41,548 nucleotides of DNA from SIG565 sp045646145 (lineage in GTDB: Bacteria; Bacillota; Clostridia; Oscillospirales; Acutalibacteraceae). Made by a program: the position numbers and the translations under genes. Under the pieces are notes generated by a model. It made no database searches. It was not told where the DNA came from and worked only from the letters and a program-made list of their open reading frames with translations. Positions within the stretch are counted from its first letter, which is position 1. Each line of letters opens with the position of its first letter. The stretch spans positions 1 to 41,548 of the forward strand of contig JAZRKE010000086.1 in NCBI GenBank assembly GCA_045646145.1, given 5' to 3'. Positions 15,574 to 23,958 of the stretch are shown here, piece by piece.

Positions 15574-16482
15574 TTATTTTCTTCCAATAAATATAACCTC
15601 GGGCTCTAAGGAAATGCCCGATTTCTCAAAAACTGTAGCCTGAATATGCTGAATCAAGGCTAAAACGTCATCGCTTTTAGCGTTGTCTTTATTTACAACA
15701 AAGCCTGCGTGCTTCTCACTTACCTGTGCACCGCCGATGGTGTAACCCTTTAAGTCAGCATTTTCAATAAGAGCACCTGCAAAATAACCCTCAGGACGTT
15801 TAAAGGTGCTGCCTGCGCTACCAAGTTCGAGAGGCTGCTTTAGGCGGCGTCTATGCAAAAAATCGTCCATTTTCGCCTTGATTTCTTGCGGTTCTGCCTT
15901 TTTGAGAGAAAATTCAGCCGAAAGCACAACCGAATTATTGGTTTTGAATATGCTTGTTCTGTATCCAAGGCACATTTCATCTCGGGTAATTGTTTTAACC
16001 ATACCGTCGGGGGAAAGTAGAGTTGCCGATACAATGCAATCCTTAATTTCTCCGCCGTAAGCGCCTGCGTTCATATATACCGCACCGCCCACACTTCCGG
16101 GTATTCCATAGGCAAACTCAAGCCCCGAAAGTCCGTTTTTAAGCGCAAAGCTGCATAGATTCGTCAGCACTGCACCTGCTCCGCAGAAAACAGTTGTGCT
16201 ATCTGTTAAGCGGATTTCATCAAGAAATATGGTGGATAACACTACACCCTCAATACCTTTATCAGACACAAGCACATTCGAACCCTTACCGAGAACGGTT
16301 AAGGGTATAGAATTCTCTTTGCAAAATGAGTAAATGCTTTTAATTTCATCGGTGCTTTTTGGCATAACCCAGAAATCAGCATCTCCTCCTGTCTTAAAGG
16401 TGGTGTGCTTTTTCATTGGCTCATTTTCGGTAAAGGATATTTTATTGTCGGTTAAAAAAGTTTTTAAATCGACTGGGTTCAT
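15574..16482 (-). CDS. murB: UDP-N-acetylenolpyruvoylglucosamine reductase
   Basis: A 302-residue FAD enzyme reducing UDP-GlcNAc-enolpyruvate to UDP-MurNAc with NADPH. The FAD-binding segment includes GKGSNVLVSDKGIEG and GIPGSVGGAVYMNAGAYGGE; the catalytic serine lies in GSAGSTFKRPEG and the C-terminal acid in LEPEVIFIG. The short loop arrangement indicates the type II MurB found in Firmicutes. I prefer ATG 16482 with GGAG about 11 nt upstream to the TTG at 16491, which is too close. It lies between the glucokinase gene and rapZ in the same operon. Confidence 0.95.
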   Translation of the reverse strand: MNPVDLKTFLTDNKISFTENEPMKKHTTFKTGGDADFWVMPKSTDEIKSIYSFCKENSIPLTVLGKGSNVLVSDKGIEGVVLSTIFLDEIRLTDSTTVFCGAGAVLTNLCSFALKNGLSGLEFAYGIPGSVGGAVYMNAGAYGGEIKDCIVSATLLSPDGMVKTITRDEMCLGYRTSIFKTNNSVVLSAEFSLKKAEPQEIKAKMDDFLHRRRLKQPLELGSAGSTFKRPEGYFAGALIENADLKGYTIGGAQVSEKHAGFVVNKDNAKSDDVLALIQHIQATVFEKSGISLEPEVIFIGRK

Positions 16483-16502
16483 AAAATACAACGCTCCAAA
16501 AA

Positions 16503-17462
16503 TTATTTATACAAATTGCAAAGGAATGCGGCGCCTATAATGCCTGCGTCATTTCCAAGCTGTGCCACACAGATTTCGGTCTGCTTTTCAATATTCTTTG
16601 AATATCTTTCAAGGGTGATGTATTCCATAAGAGGCTTGATTAAATTATCTCCCTCTTTAGAAATTCCTCCGCCTATGCATAGCATTTCGGGTTGGAAAAT
16701 GTTTATTATGTTCACAATACCTATTGATAGATATTCAATATAACGGTCAACAACCCTTTGGGCTATAGCATCGCCCTTACGCATACCGTCAAATGCGGTT
16801 CTGCCGCTTACCTTTTCAATGTTGCCGTCTACAAGGTTCCACATTAAACTTTCACGTGCACAGCTCATTGCGGCCTTTGTCTGACGTACTAAAGCAGTAG
16901 CCGAAGCATAGGTTTCCCAACAACCCATTCTGCCGCAGCCGCACATGTGTCCGCCCTTAATTATTACGGTGTGTCCAAGCTCGCCGCCTGCATTGTTGTA
17001 ACCCGATAAAATTTTACCGTTTAAAATAATTCCGCTTCCGACACCCGTGCCGAGTGTTACTGCAACAAAACTGCTTTTACCTTTTCCGGCTCCGGCTAAA
17101 AGCTCGCCGTATGCTGCGGCATTAGCGTCGTTTTCAATATAAAAATCAAAGCCCGTTCTCTCTTTAAGCATTGAACAAAGAGGGGTGTTGAAAAATCCTA
17201 AATTTTCGGCAGTAGCAACCACACCTTTTTCGGCTATGATAGCGCCAGGCGAGCCAATTCCTACAGCAACTAAATCATCCTTTCTGATTTTCGCATCTTC
17301 AATAGCCATAAATACCGCCTTAGCAATATCGTCGGCAATTTCTTCAGCAGGGCGGTTTGCGCCTGTTTTTACCTTGCCTCTGCCGATAATATTATAGTTT
17401 TCGTCAACAACGCCCGTTGCGATGTTTGTTCCACCTAAATCAATTCCTAACCAGTATTTCAT
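16503..17462 (-). CDS. glk: ROK-family glucokinase
   Basis: A 319-residue kinase phosphorylating glucose with ATP. The N-terminal phosphate motif is LGIDLGGTN, then a central GTGVGSG and the ROK zinc motif around HMCGCGRMGCWE (His plus three Cys), with GGELGHT for sugar binding. No N-terminal HTH is present, so it is an enzyme, not a ROK repressor. GGAGG lies 6 nt before ATG 17462. Its place directly after hprK fits a sugar-metabolism role. Confidence 0.92.
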   Translation of the reverse strand: MKYWLGIDLGGTNIATGVVDENYNIIGRGKVKTGANRPAEEIADDIAKAVFMAIEDAKIRKDDLVAVGIGSPGAIIAEKGVVATAENLGFFNTPLCSMLKERTGFDFYIENDANAAAYGELLAGAGKGKSSFVAVTLGTGVGSGIILNGKILSGYNNAGGELGHTVIIKGGHMCGCGRMGCWETYASATALVRQTKAAMSCARESLMWNLVDGNIEKVSGRTAFDGMRKGDAIAQRVVDRYIEYLSIGIVNIINIFQPEMLCIGGGISKEGDNLIKPLMEYITLERYSKNIEKQTEICVAQLGNDAGIIGAAFLCNLYK

Positions 17463-17488
17463 TTTAAACCTCCACAATAATTTTCTAA

Positions 17489-18451
17489 TTAAAATATTTG
17501 AACCTTTTTCTCAACACCGAGCTCACCGTCGTTCGTCATACCAAGCCGAACTAACAGGTCCTCTGCGGCGTTGTAGCCAAGTTTTTTCTGTCTGTTATTC
17601 ATAGCGGCAACCTCAATAATAACCGCTAAATTTCTACCCGGCTTTACAGGTATAGTAAGGGATGGAATCTGCAAACCTAAAATATCTGTGGTTTCCTTAT
17701 CAAGCCCCATACGGTCATAAATCTTGTTAACATCCCAAGGCTCTAGGTTAATAACAAGATTAATATTCTCTGTTAGTTTTACAGCTCCTGCACCGAAAAT
17801 ACGACTTGCATTAATAATCCCGATACCTCGCAGCTCAATAAAGTGGCGGATATTATCGGGAGCCGAGCCAACAAGCGATTTGCTCGATACCCGTCTTATT
17901 TCTACAGCGTCATCGGCTATAAGACGGTGTCCTCTTTTTACAAGCTCAATAGCGGTCTCGCTTTTACCAACTCCACTCTCTCCAAGCAGAAGTATTCCTT
18001 CACCGTAAACCTCAACCAAAACTCCATGCCGTGTAATGCGTGGAGCCAATTGCAGATTAAGGAATGCGATTAATGTTGACATAAAGGAAGATGTACTGTC
18101 CTGAGTTCTGAGTAAGGGTACATTATGCTTTTTGGCAAAGGGTAAAAGTCTGTCAGCAGTGGATAAATTTCTTGCCACAATAACTGCAGGCGGCTGAGAT
18201 GCAAAGAAGCGGTCAACAACGGCGTCGAATTCGGCCTCTTTAATTGTTTCGAGAAAAGCGGCCTCACTCTTTCCTATAATCTGAATTCTTTTGTTATCAA
18301 AATATTCATAAAAGCCAACCATTTCAAGTCCCGGACGATTAATTTCCGAGCTGTTAATTTCTCTCTTTTCAATATCTTCAGGTAGAAAAAGGGTTTCTAA
18401 ATTATGCTCTTTAATGATTCGGCTTAGCGACACAGTGAATTCCTGAGCCAT
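17489..18451 (-). CDS. hprK: HPr kinase/phosphorylase
   Basis: A 320-residue bifunctional enzyme that phosphorylates Ser46 of HPr and removes the phosphate, controlling carbon catabolite repression in Firmicutes. The C-terminal catalytic domain has conserved His142 (RHGVLVEVYG), the P-loop GESGVGKS (157-164) and the HPrK signature ELRGIGIINASRIFG (206-220). The N-terminal domain (1-130) is normal in length. GGGAGG lies 8 nt before ATG 18451. A -10-like TGTATAAT lies about 40 nt upstream with a poor -35. HPr and CcpA are not encoded in the window. It is the first gene of the run to pfkA. Confidence 0.95.
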   Translation of the reverse strand: MAQEFTVSLSRIIKEHNLETLFLPEDIEKREINSSEINRPGLEMVGFYEYFDNKRIQIIGKSEAAFLETIKEAEFDAVVDRFFASQPPAVIVARNLSTADRLLPFAKKHNVPLLRTQDSTSSFMSTLIAFLNLQLAPRITRHGVLVEVYGEGILLLGESGVGKSETAIELVKRGHRLIADDAVEIRRVSSKSLVGSAPDNIRHFIELRGIGIINASRIFGAGAVKLTENINLVINLEPWDVNKIYDRMGLDKETTDILGLQIPSLTIPVKPGRNLAVIIEVAAMNNRQKKLGYNAAEDLLVRLGMTNDGELGVEKKVQIF

Positions 18452-18708
18452 AAGTAATACCTCCCAAATATGTATACTTTATTTTATTATACAATAATAC
18501 AACCAAAAATAAAAGAATTTTTTTAAGAATATTAGTTTTATTGAAACTAAAAAGAAAAAAGCCAAAAAAGACCGCTAAATTAGCAGTCCTTTTTGACATG
18601 TGTCGCAACAGGAAATTGCTTTTGCAACGCAGCAATAACACAAAAACGTGTTATTGCTGACACGTTTTTGTGTTATTTGTTAAAATAACTTAAGAGGTGA
18701 AATTCAAT
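18452..18708. other. Divergent intergenic region with three inverted repeats
   Basis: Between hprK and the XRE gene. An imperfect stem GACCGCTA/TAGCAGTC spans 18570-18588, bounded by A- and T-runs, so it is terminator-like, better paired on the minus strand, yet no minus-strand gene lies upstream of it. Then AGCAATAACAC (18631-18641) pairs with GTGTTATTGCT (18648-18658). Alternatively AATAACACAAAAACGTG (18634-18650) pairs perfectly over 17 bp with 18661-18677. Both use 18634-18641, so they exclude each other. I see no convincing ORF in the region. Confidence 0.7.
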
Positions 18709-18921
18709 ATGAAATATGTTTATCAAAGAATCAGAGATTTACGTGAGGATAAAGATAAAACTCAAGCAGAAATAGCTCAGGTTTTAAATGTCCATACAAC
18801 TCAGTATCGTCGTTGGGAAACGGGTGAAACCGAAATACCTGTCCATAAATTGCTTCAATTATGCAGGTACTACAAGGTGTCGACCGATTATATTTTAAGT
18901 TTTGATATAAAAAAGCAATAA
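18709..18921 (+). CDS. Small XRE-family HTH transcriptional regulator
   Basis: A 70-residue protein made almost entirely of a Cro/C1-type helix-turn-helix. The recognition region includes KTQAEIAQVLNVHTTQYRRWETGETEIP, given here as positions about 17-44, followed by a helix with LLQLCRYYKVSTDYILSF that is typical of short XRE proteins. AGAGGTGA lies 8 nt before ATG 18709; the in-frame GTG at 18697 is part of that site. There is no effector domain and no toxin partner. It is preceded by the alternative-hairpin leader, which may be its own operator or an attenuator. Confidence 0.85.
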   Translation: MKYVYQRIRDLREDKDKTQAEIAQVLNVHTTQYRRWETGETEIPVHKLLQLCRYYKVSTDYILSFDIKKQ

Positions 18922-18936
18922 TGTTTTCAAAATGTA

Positions 18937-18964
18937 TTGAATTATGTTTGTAAATGTGTAATAA
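18937..18964 (+). promoter_or_regulatory. Possible ychF promoter
   Basis: TTGAAT (18937-18942), a 16-nt spacer and TAATAA (18959-18964) lie about 30 nt before ychF. Both boxes deviate from consensus. Confidence 0.4.
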
Positions 18965-18994
18965 TTAATTAAATTTCTTAAGCGAGGTAAAATT

Positions 18995-20101
18995 ATGAAA
19001 TTAGGTATCGTAGGGTTGCCCAACGTTGGCAAATCAACCCTTTTTAATGCTATAACAAATGCAGGGGCAGGAGCGGCTAACTACCCGTTCTGTACTATAG
19101 ACCCAAACGTAGGTGTGGTGTCGGTGCCCGATAGTCGCCTTGATACACTTTGCAAAATGTATACCGTAGGCGATAAGGTGCCGCCTATAGTTCCTGCAGT
19201 TATCGAGTTTGTGGATATTGCAGGTCTTGTTAAGGGTGCTTCAAAGGGTGAGGGACTTGGTAACAAGTTCTTAGGTAATATCCGCGAGGTAGATGCCATA
19301 GTTCATGTTGTGCGTTGTTTTAAAAATGATGATATTATCCATGTTGAAGGCTCTATCGACCCGAAAAGAGATATTGAAACTATTGATTTGGAACTTATTT
19401 TTTCTGATATGGAAATGGTCGAACGCCGTATTGCTAAGGTTACCAAGGAATTAAAAGGCGATAAATCTTTGCAAACAGAACTCGACTTTTTAAAGAAACT
19501 TTATGCCGTGCTGGAAAGCGGAAAATCTGCCCGCAGTATAGCCATTACCGAGGATGAGGAAGAGTTTTTAAAGGAAATGAACCTACTTACCTCAAAACCC
19601 ATTATCTATGCCGCAAATATGTCTGAAGAGGATTTTTCGGGTGGACAGGATAATAACCCCTACTTTAAGGTGGTTGAGGAAATAGCAAAAGCAGAGGGTA
19701 GCGAGGTTTTACCTATCTGCGCTCAGCTTGAAGCCGATATTGCCGATATGGACGAAGAAGAAAAATTAATGTTCTTATCTGAACTTGGATTACAAAATTC
19801 GGGACTTGACCGCCTTATTCAGAAAAGCTATAGCCTTTTAGGTCTTATCTCATATCTGACCGCAGGGGAAAAAGAGGTCCGGGCATGGACTATCAAGGAC
19901 GGGCTCAAAGCACCGCAGGCGGCAGGCAAAATCCACAGCGATTTTGAGCGTGGCTTTATTCGTGCTCAGGTAATTGCATTTACGGATTTAGAGGCTTCTG
20001 GCTCTATTGCCGAGGCTCGAAACAAGGGCTTACTTAGAACCGAGGGTAAAGAGTATATTATGAAGGACGGAGACGTTGTAGAATTCCTATTTAATGTATA
20101 A
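18995..20101 (+). CDS. ychF: Ribosome-associated ATPase YchF/OLA1
   Basis: A 368-residue Obg-related P-loop protein. G1 is GLPNVGKST, G3 DIAGLVKGASKGEGLG, and the usual NKxD G4 is replaced by NMSEED, the change that gives the family ATP rather than GTP preference. A coiled-coil insertion and a C-terminal TGS domain (from about 280, ending DGDVVEFLFNV) complete the fold. It binds ribosomes and has roles in stress and translation control. AGCGAGGTAA precedes ATG 18995. It lies upstream of a membrane peptidase with 39 bp between them. Confidence 0.96.
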   Translation: MKLGIVGLPNVGKSTLFNAITNAGAGAANYPFCTIDPNVGVVSVPDSRLDTLCKMYTVGDKVPPIVPAVIEFVDIAGLVKGASKGEGLGNKFLGNIREVDAIVHVVRCFKNDDIIHVEGSIDPKRDIETIDLELIFSDMEMVERRIAKVTKELKGDKSLQTELDFLKKLYAVLESGKSARSIAITEDEEEFLKEMNLLTSKPIIYAANMSEEDFSGGQDNNPYFKVVEEIAKAEGSEVLPICAQLEADIADMDEEEKLMFLSELGLQNSGLDRLIQKSYSLLGLISYLTAGEKEVRAWTIKDGLKAPQAAGKIHSDFERGFIRAQVIAFTDLEASGSIAEARNKGLLRTEGKEYIMKDGDVVEFLFNV

Positions 20102-20140
20102 TAAACTGAGTTTTAAAAAAGATATAAACGAGGTGTTGTT

Positions 20141-20839
20141 ATGTTTGGATATTATTACGGTTTTGATTACTACTATTTAATATTGGTTTTACCTGCGGTT
20201 TTAATTTCACTTTTTGCACAATTTAAGGTAAAATCATCCTTTTCAAAATACTCCAAGGTGCCCACTCGCTTTTCGGGTGCGGAGGCAGCAGAAAGGCTGT
20301 TACATTCTATGGGCATAAATAATGTACGCATAGAGCGTGTGTCGGGTAATCTTACCGACCATTTCGACCCGAGAACAAATGTTATAAGGCTATCTGACAG
20401 TGTTTATGATGCGAGAACTATAGCGGCTATAGGTGTTGCCTGCCACGAGGCAGGACACGCAGTTCAATATGCCGAGCATTATCTGCCCATAAAGATACGC
20501 AATTTTATTGTTCCTATAACACGTTTTGGCTCAACACTTGCCTGGCCGCTTTTCTTTATCGGTTTGGTTTTTAACTATTCTTACCTTACCGATATAGGAA
20601 TTTTGCTGTTCGGTCTGGTAGTTCTCTTTCAACTTATAACTCTGCCTGTTGAGTTCAATGCTTCCAGAAGGGCGCTAAATTCACTTACCGATTGCGGAAT
20701 AGTTTATGATGCGGATGAGAAAAAGGGGGCTAAGCGTGTGCTTTCCGCCGCGGCTATGACCTATGTGGCGGCGCTTATAGTATCGCTTGCTCAAATGCTT
20801 AGATTAATTCTTTTAACACAGGGTAGAAGACGTAGATAA
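20141..20839 (+). CDS. YugP-type neutral zinc metallopeptidase, membrane-bound
   Basis: A 232-residue membrane protein of the zinc metallopeptidase 2 family (YugP in Bacillus). An N-terminal membrane helix (about 10-28) precedes the peptidase segment. HEAGH (His102, Glu103, His106) gives two zinc ligands and the catalytic Glu; FNASRRAL near residue 180 probably gives the third acidic ligand. Two or three more hydrophobic segments follow (about 125-175 and 210-225), ending in a basic RRRR tail. Physiological substrates of this family are unknown. GAGGTG lies 6 nt before ATG 20141. It is probably co-transcribed with the MBL gene, 13 bp downstream. Confidence 0.9.
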   Translation: MFGYYYGFDYYYLILVLPAVLISLFAQFKVKSSFSKYSKVPTRFSGAEAAERLLHSMGINNVRIERVSGNLTDHFDPRTNVIRLSDSVYDARTIAAIGVACHEAGHAVQYAEHYLPIKIRNFIVPITRFGSTLAWPLFFIGLVFNYSYLTDIGILLFGLVVLFQLITLPVEFNASRRALNSLTDCGIVYDADEKKGAKRVLSAAAMTYVAALIVSLAQMLRLILLTQGRRRR

Positions 20840-20852
20840 AGGGATTTTTATT

Positions 20853-22427
20853 ATGTTTAATTTTCCTGCATTTAATGAAGAAAACACAAAAATAGTAAAT
20901 GTTAACCGCAAGGCTGATATTTATAAGGTTTTTGATACCGACACCGAGACATTCGAAAAATATTGCGATTTATTCTGTGAAAATGGATATGAATTAAAGC
21001 AGAAAAGTGATAACGGTGTATATCTTTATGCCGCATTTTTAAAGGAAAATGAGGGCATTTTCGTAAACTACTTCTGCAAAACTAATCAGCTTTATATTGT
21101 TGCCGAAAAGGATTGCAATTATTTTAAATTTTCCGATAATTGCGGCAAGGCTGTCGTGGCTCCGCAGATAACACAACTCGCTCAGGAAGACTACGGTATG
21201 TCCTACGCCATACGCCTGTCAGACGGTAGATTTATCGTTATCGACGGCGGTAATAATTTCGAGCCCGATATCGACCGCCTTATGAATTGCTTAAAGGCGG
21301 GCTCACCGCACGAAAAGCCGATAATTGCTTGCTGGATTATGACCCACGAGCATGGCGACCATTATCTCGCTTACATAGGCTTCGATGATAAGTACGCATC
21401 TCAGTATGAAGTGCAGAGCTTTATGCTTAACTTTATGGAAATTGACGATGAGCGTTTTCCGGGAGCTGAGCATACCGACCGCCGCCGCAAAGAAAACACT
21501 TCGAGAAAAGTAAATGTGCCGATAATGTTCGAAAAAATTGAAAAATCGGGCGCACCTATATATATGGCTCACACAGGTCAGGTTTATAACATAGGGGATG
21601 CAAAAATTGAAATGCTTTCATCCCTTGACGAAACCGTTGACTATATGAGAGCTAACATCAACTGCACTTCTCTTGTATTTAAAATGGAACTTGGCGGTCA
21701 GACAATTCTCTGGACGGGCGATTCTACCTTTGATGAAGCGAAACTCACTCAGCGCTATGGCGAGTATTTAAAGAGCGACATTCTTCAGGTGCCACACCAC
21801 GGCTTTGAGGGCCCGAGCGACACTGTAAAAGAGGTTGAAGGCTATGCCTTTACCGATGCCCATACCTGTATGATAGCCGTGTCAGAGCTCAATGCCTATA
21901 CCACAATCGACACCTTCCGCCACGGCCCACGCTATCTCTTTGAGCATTCCAATGCCATCGAAATTATAGTTGGCGATGATAATAAAACCATCACTCTGCC
22001 GTATACACCCGCAGCCTACAGAAAACTTGAGTATAAGGCTAAATTCTGTGAGGGATTATCCCGTAACGGCGCTACTACCTGGATATTCAATAATTTGAAT
22101 ATAGAAAATGAAGAGGACGTTACCTTTAATTTCCTTAATATGTGCAGCAAAAAGGCAACCGTCTGGATTCAGATTTATTTCCTTGACGGTAGCAAGAATT
22201 TAGGCGATATTAAGATTGAACTTGAAGGCGGTCTTGAGAAAATCAATATTACCGATAAAGAGAGCATCATTACCGATAGCGTTTGGTTTAGTTGGATGAA
22301 CCCCGATGTAAAGGGCTTCCCCAAAAGCGGCGAGTTTGCAGTTCGCTTTATTAGTGATATGCCGATTGTTGTTTCAAACAAAAATCAAAAAGCGACCTAT
22401 ACAAGTGACCTTCACTATACCATATAA
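20853..22427 (+). CDS. ComEC-like metallo-beta-lactamase-fold hydrolase
   Basis: A 524-residue protein without signal peptide. The MBL-fold core (about 105-370) contains VIDGGNN, the metal site THEHGDH (164-170), WTGDST and the VPHHGF segment (near 312). The order and the HHG motif resemble the ComEC/DNA-internalisation-related MBL subgroup. An N-terminal 100 residues and a C-terminal beta-rich domain (about 385-524, many aromatic and Asn residues) are not recognised. The ribosome binding site is weak (AAAGGG, 9 nt). No comEA or comEC genes adjoin, so a competence role is not supported; the substrate is unknown. Confidence 0.8.
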   Translation: MFNFPAFNEENTKIVNVNRKADIYKVFDTDTETFEKYCDLFCENGYELKQKSDNGVYLYAAFLKENEGIFVNYFCKTNQLYIVAEKDCNYFKFSDNCGKAVVAPQITQLAQEDYGMSYAIRLSDGRFIVIDGGNNFEPDIDRLMNCLKAGSPHEKPIIACWIMTHEHGDHYLAYIGFDDKYASQYEVQSFMLNFMEIDDERFPGAEHTDRRRKENTSRKVNVPIMFEKIEKSGAPIYMAHTGQVYNIGDAKIEMLSSLDETVDYMRANINCTSLVFKMELGGQTILWTGDSTFDEAKLTQRYGEYLKSDILQVPHHGFEGPSDTVKEVEGYAFTDAHTCMIAVSELNAYTTIDTFRHGPRYLFEHSNAIEIIVGDDNKTITLPYTPAAYRKLEYKAKFCEGLSRNGATTWIFNNLNIENEEDVTFNFLNMCSKKATVWIQIYFLDGSKNLGDIKIELEGGLEKINITDKESIITDSVWFSWMNPDVKGFPKSGEFAVRFISDMPIVVSNKNQKATYTSDLHYTI

Positions 22428-22434
22428 TTAAAAG

Positions 22435-22466
22435 ACCTGAACTTGAAAAACAGTTCAGGTTTTTTA
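22435..22466 (+). terminator. Terminator after the MBL gene
   Basis: ACCTGAACT (22435-22443) pairs with AGTTCAGGT (22452-22460), followed by TTTTTT. It isolates the his operon from upstream transcription. Confidence 0.9.
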
Positions 22467-22495
22467 ATATAATTATATATTTTTTGAAATTATGC

Positions 22496-22524
22496 TTGAC
22501 AATGGGGGATATTAGTAGTATAAT
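22496..22524 (+). promoter_or_regulatory. his operon promoter (perfect consensus)
   Basis: TTGACA (22496-22501), exactly 17 nt, then TATAAT (22519-22524). The -10 lies in ATTAGTAGTATAAT, which resembles a degenerate half of the palindrome found 17 nt downstream. A perfect consensus promoter suggests that output is limited by repression. Confidence 0.9.
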
Positions 22525-22540
22525 TCATCACATTAACACA

Positions 22541-22552
22541 TTAGTATACTAA
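22541..22552. promoter_or_regulatory. Candidate operator for the TrpR-like YerC regulator
   Basis: TTAGTATACTAA is a perfect 12-bp palindrome about 10-21 nt downstream of the expected start point of the his transcript and 19 nt before yerC. TrpR family repressors bind short palindromes at promoters, and the gene next to it encodes such a protein, so an autoregulated roadblock or overlap operator is the simplest reading. The binding itself is inferred. Confidence 0.55.
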
Positions 22553-22571
22553 AGTGATTTTGGAGGATGCT

Positions 22572-22868
22572 ATGAGCAGTTGGCACAATAAAAGCACAGA
22601 TGAGCTTTGTGAGGCTTTACTGTTGCTTAAAACGAAAGAAGAATGTTATGCATTTTTGGAGGATATTTGCACCATAAAGGAGGCGCTTGATATTTCTCAA
22701 AGACTCTCGGTTGCAAAGATGCTTAAAAAGGGTATAAGTTATACAAAAATAACCAAAGAAACGGGAGCCAGTGCCGCTACTATAAGTCGTGTCAGCAAGT
22801 GCTGTGAATACGGTAGCGGTGGTTACAATATAGTTATCAGCAGATGTAAGGGTGAAAATGATGATTAA
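22572..22868 (+). CDS. yerC: YerC/YecD TrpR-family regulator (probable histidine-operon regulator)
   Basis: A 98-residue TrpR-fold protein. Helices up to about residue 50 (LCEALLLLKTKEEC...LDISQRLSVAKMLKKG) lead to the HTH around SYTKITKETGASAATISRVSKCC. The family member in Firmicutes has been linked by comparative genomics to histidine biosynthesis (named HisR in some genomes). ATG 22572 follows GGAGGATGCT; the in-frame GTG at 22554 would be read across this ribosome binding site. It is the first gene of the his operon and overlaps hisZ by 8 nt, with the palindrome just upstream. Confidence 0.88.
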   Translation: MSSWHNKSTDELCEALLLLKTKEECYAFLEDICTIKEALDISQRLSVAKMLKKGISYTKITKETGASAATISRVSKCCEYGSGGYNIVISRCKGENDD

Positions 22869-23958
22869 TAATAATATTTTAAAAAATGAAGAAAAAGCGA
22901 TATTTGCCCTGCGCCCACTTTATGCTAAATATGGGTATAAGCCCTTTAAAATGAGCAAGTTTGAAGAGTATGAGTTTTATATTCAGAATAAAGATTTTCT
23001 TGTAAGTGATCGCATTATTGCATTTAACGATACCAACGGTAAACTTTTAGCCTTAAAGCCGGATGTTACCCTTTCGATAATTAAAAACGGAGAGGATATA
23101 AGCGGCTATAAGCAAAAGGTATGCTATAACGAAAACGTTTACCGTGTTTCAGAGAGCACACACCAGTTTAAAGAAATTATGCAAACAGGTGTTGAGTGCA
23201 TAGGCGACATCGGTTTATATGATATATATGAAATGATACTTTTAGCTACCGAAACTCTAAAAGTAATATCAGACAATTTTGTGCTTGAGATATCGCATTT
23301 AGGCTTGCTTTCAACCTTGCTCGAGAACATTTGTAAAAATCCCGCCTTCAAGCAAGATGTCATAAAATTAATTTCGGATAAAAACAGCCACGATTTATCC
23401 CTGCTTTGTGATGAAAACAATGTGGAAGAGAAACTTAAAAATGTTCTCCTGAACTTTGTTTCAATATATGGGGAGAGAAGCTGCGTTTTAGAAAAATTAG
23501 AGGCAATCAGTGAATATGTTGCCCCTGAAACGGTAAATACATTAAAAGTATTGTCCGATATGCTTGACAATCTTTCTTTAGGTGGTAAAATTAAATTTGA
23601 TTTTTCCACTGTTAGTGATATGAATTATTATAACGGTGTAGTATTTAAAGGTTATATTTCAGGCATTTCTCAAAGTGTACTAACAGGTGGTCAGTATGAC
23701 AATCTGCTTCACAAAATGGGCAGGAGTTCGGGCGCGATAGGCTTTGCGACCTACCTTGATTTATTGGAGGATTTGCCAAGCGAAAAATCAGAATTTGATA
23801 TTGACGTTTTATTGCTTTCTGATGCTGCTACCGATAATGCCGTTCTTGCTGACACCGTAAAGCAGATAATTGAAAGCGGCAAAACCTTGTCTGTACAGAA
23901 TGCCGATACTGGTGCCATAAAATACAAAGAGCTGAAGGATATAAGAGGAGGGGTATAA
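22861..23958 (+). CDS. hisZ: ATP phosphoribosyltransferase regulatory subunit
   Basis: A 365-residue HisRS-like protein lacking the anticodon domain. The class II fold shows LKPDVTLSIIKN, an EIMQTGVECIGD segment and the GGQYDNLLHKMG motif; the tRNA-charging role is lost, and it activates the short HisG. I chose ATG 22861, 5 nt after AAGGGTGA; ATG 22858 is too close to that site. It overlaps the end of yerC and directly abuts hisG. Presence of HisZ fits the short HisG. Confidence 0.9.
   Translation: MINNNILKNEEKAIFALRPLYAKYGYKPFKMSKFEEYEFYIQNKDFLVSDRIIAFNDTNGKLLALKPDVTLSIIKNGEDISGYKQKVCYNENVYRVSESTHQFKEIMQTGVECIGDIGLYDIYEMILLATETLKVISDNFVLEISHLGLLSTLLENICKNPAFKQDVIKLISDKNSHDLSLLCDENNVEEKLKNVLLNFVSIYGERSCVLEKLEAISEYVAPETVNTLKVLSDMLDNLSLGGKIKFDFSTVSDMNYYNGVVFKGYISGISQSVLTGGQYDNLLHKMGRSSGAIGFATYLDLLEDLPSEKSEFDIDVLLLSDAATDNAVLADTVKQIIESGKTLSVQNADTGAIKYKELKDIRGGV

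Noticed and set aside
18411..18641. Minus-strand open frame of 76 codons before hprK
   Set aside because: It overlaps the hprK start, its promoter region and the inverted repeats, has a low-complexity hydrophobic composition and no ribosome binding site.
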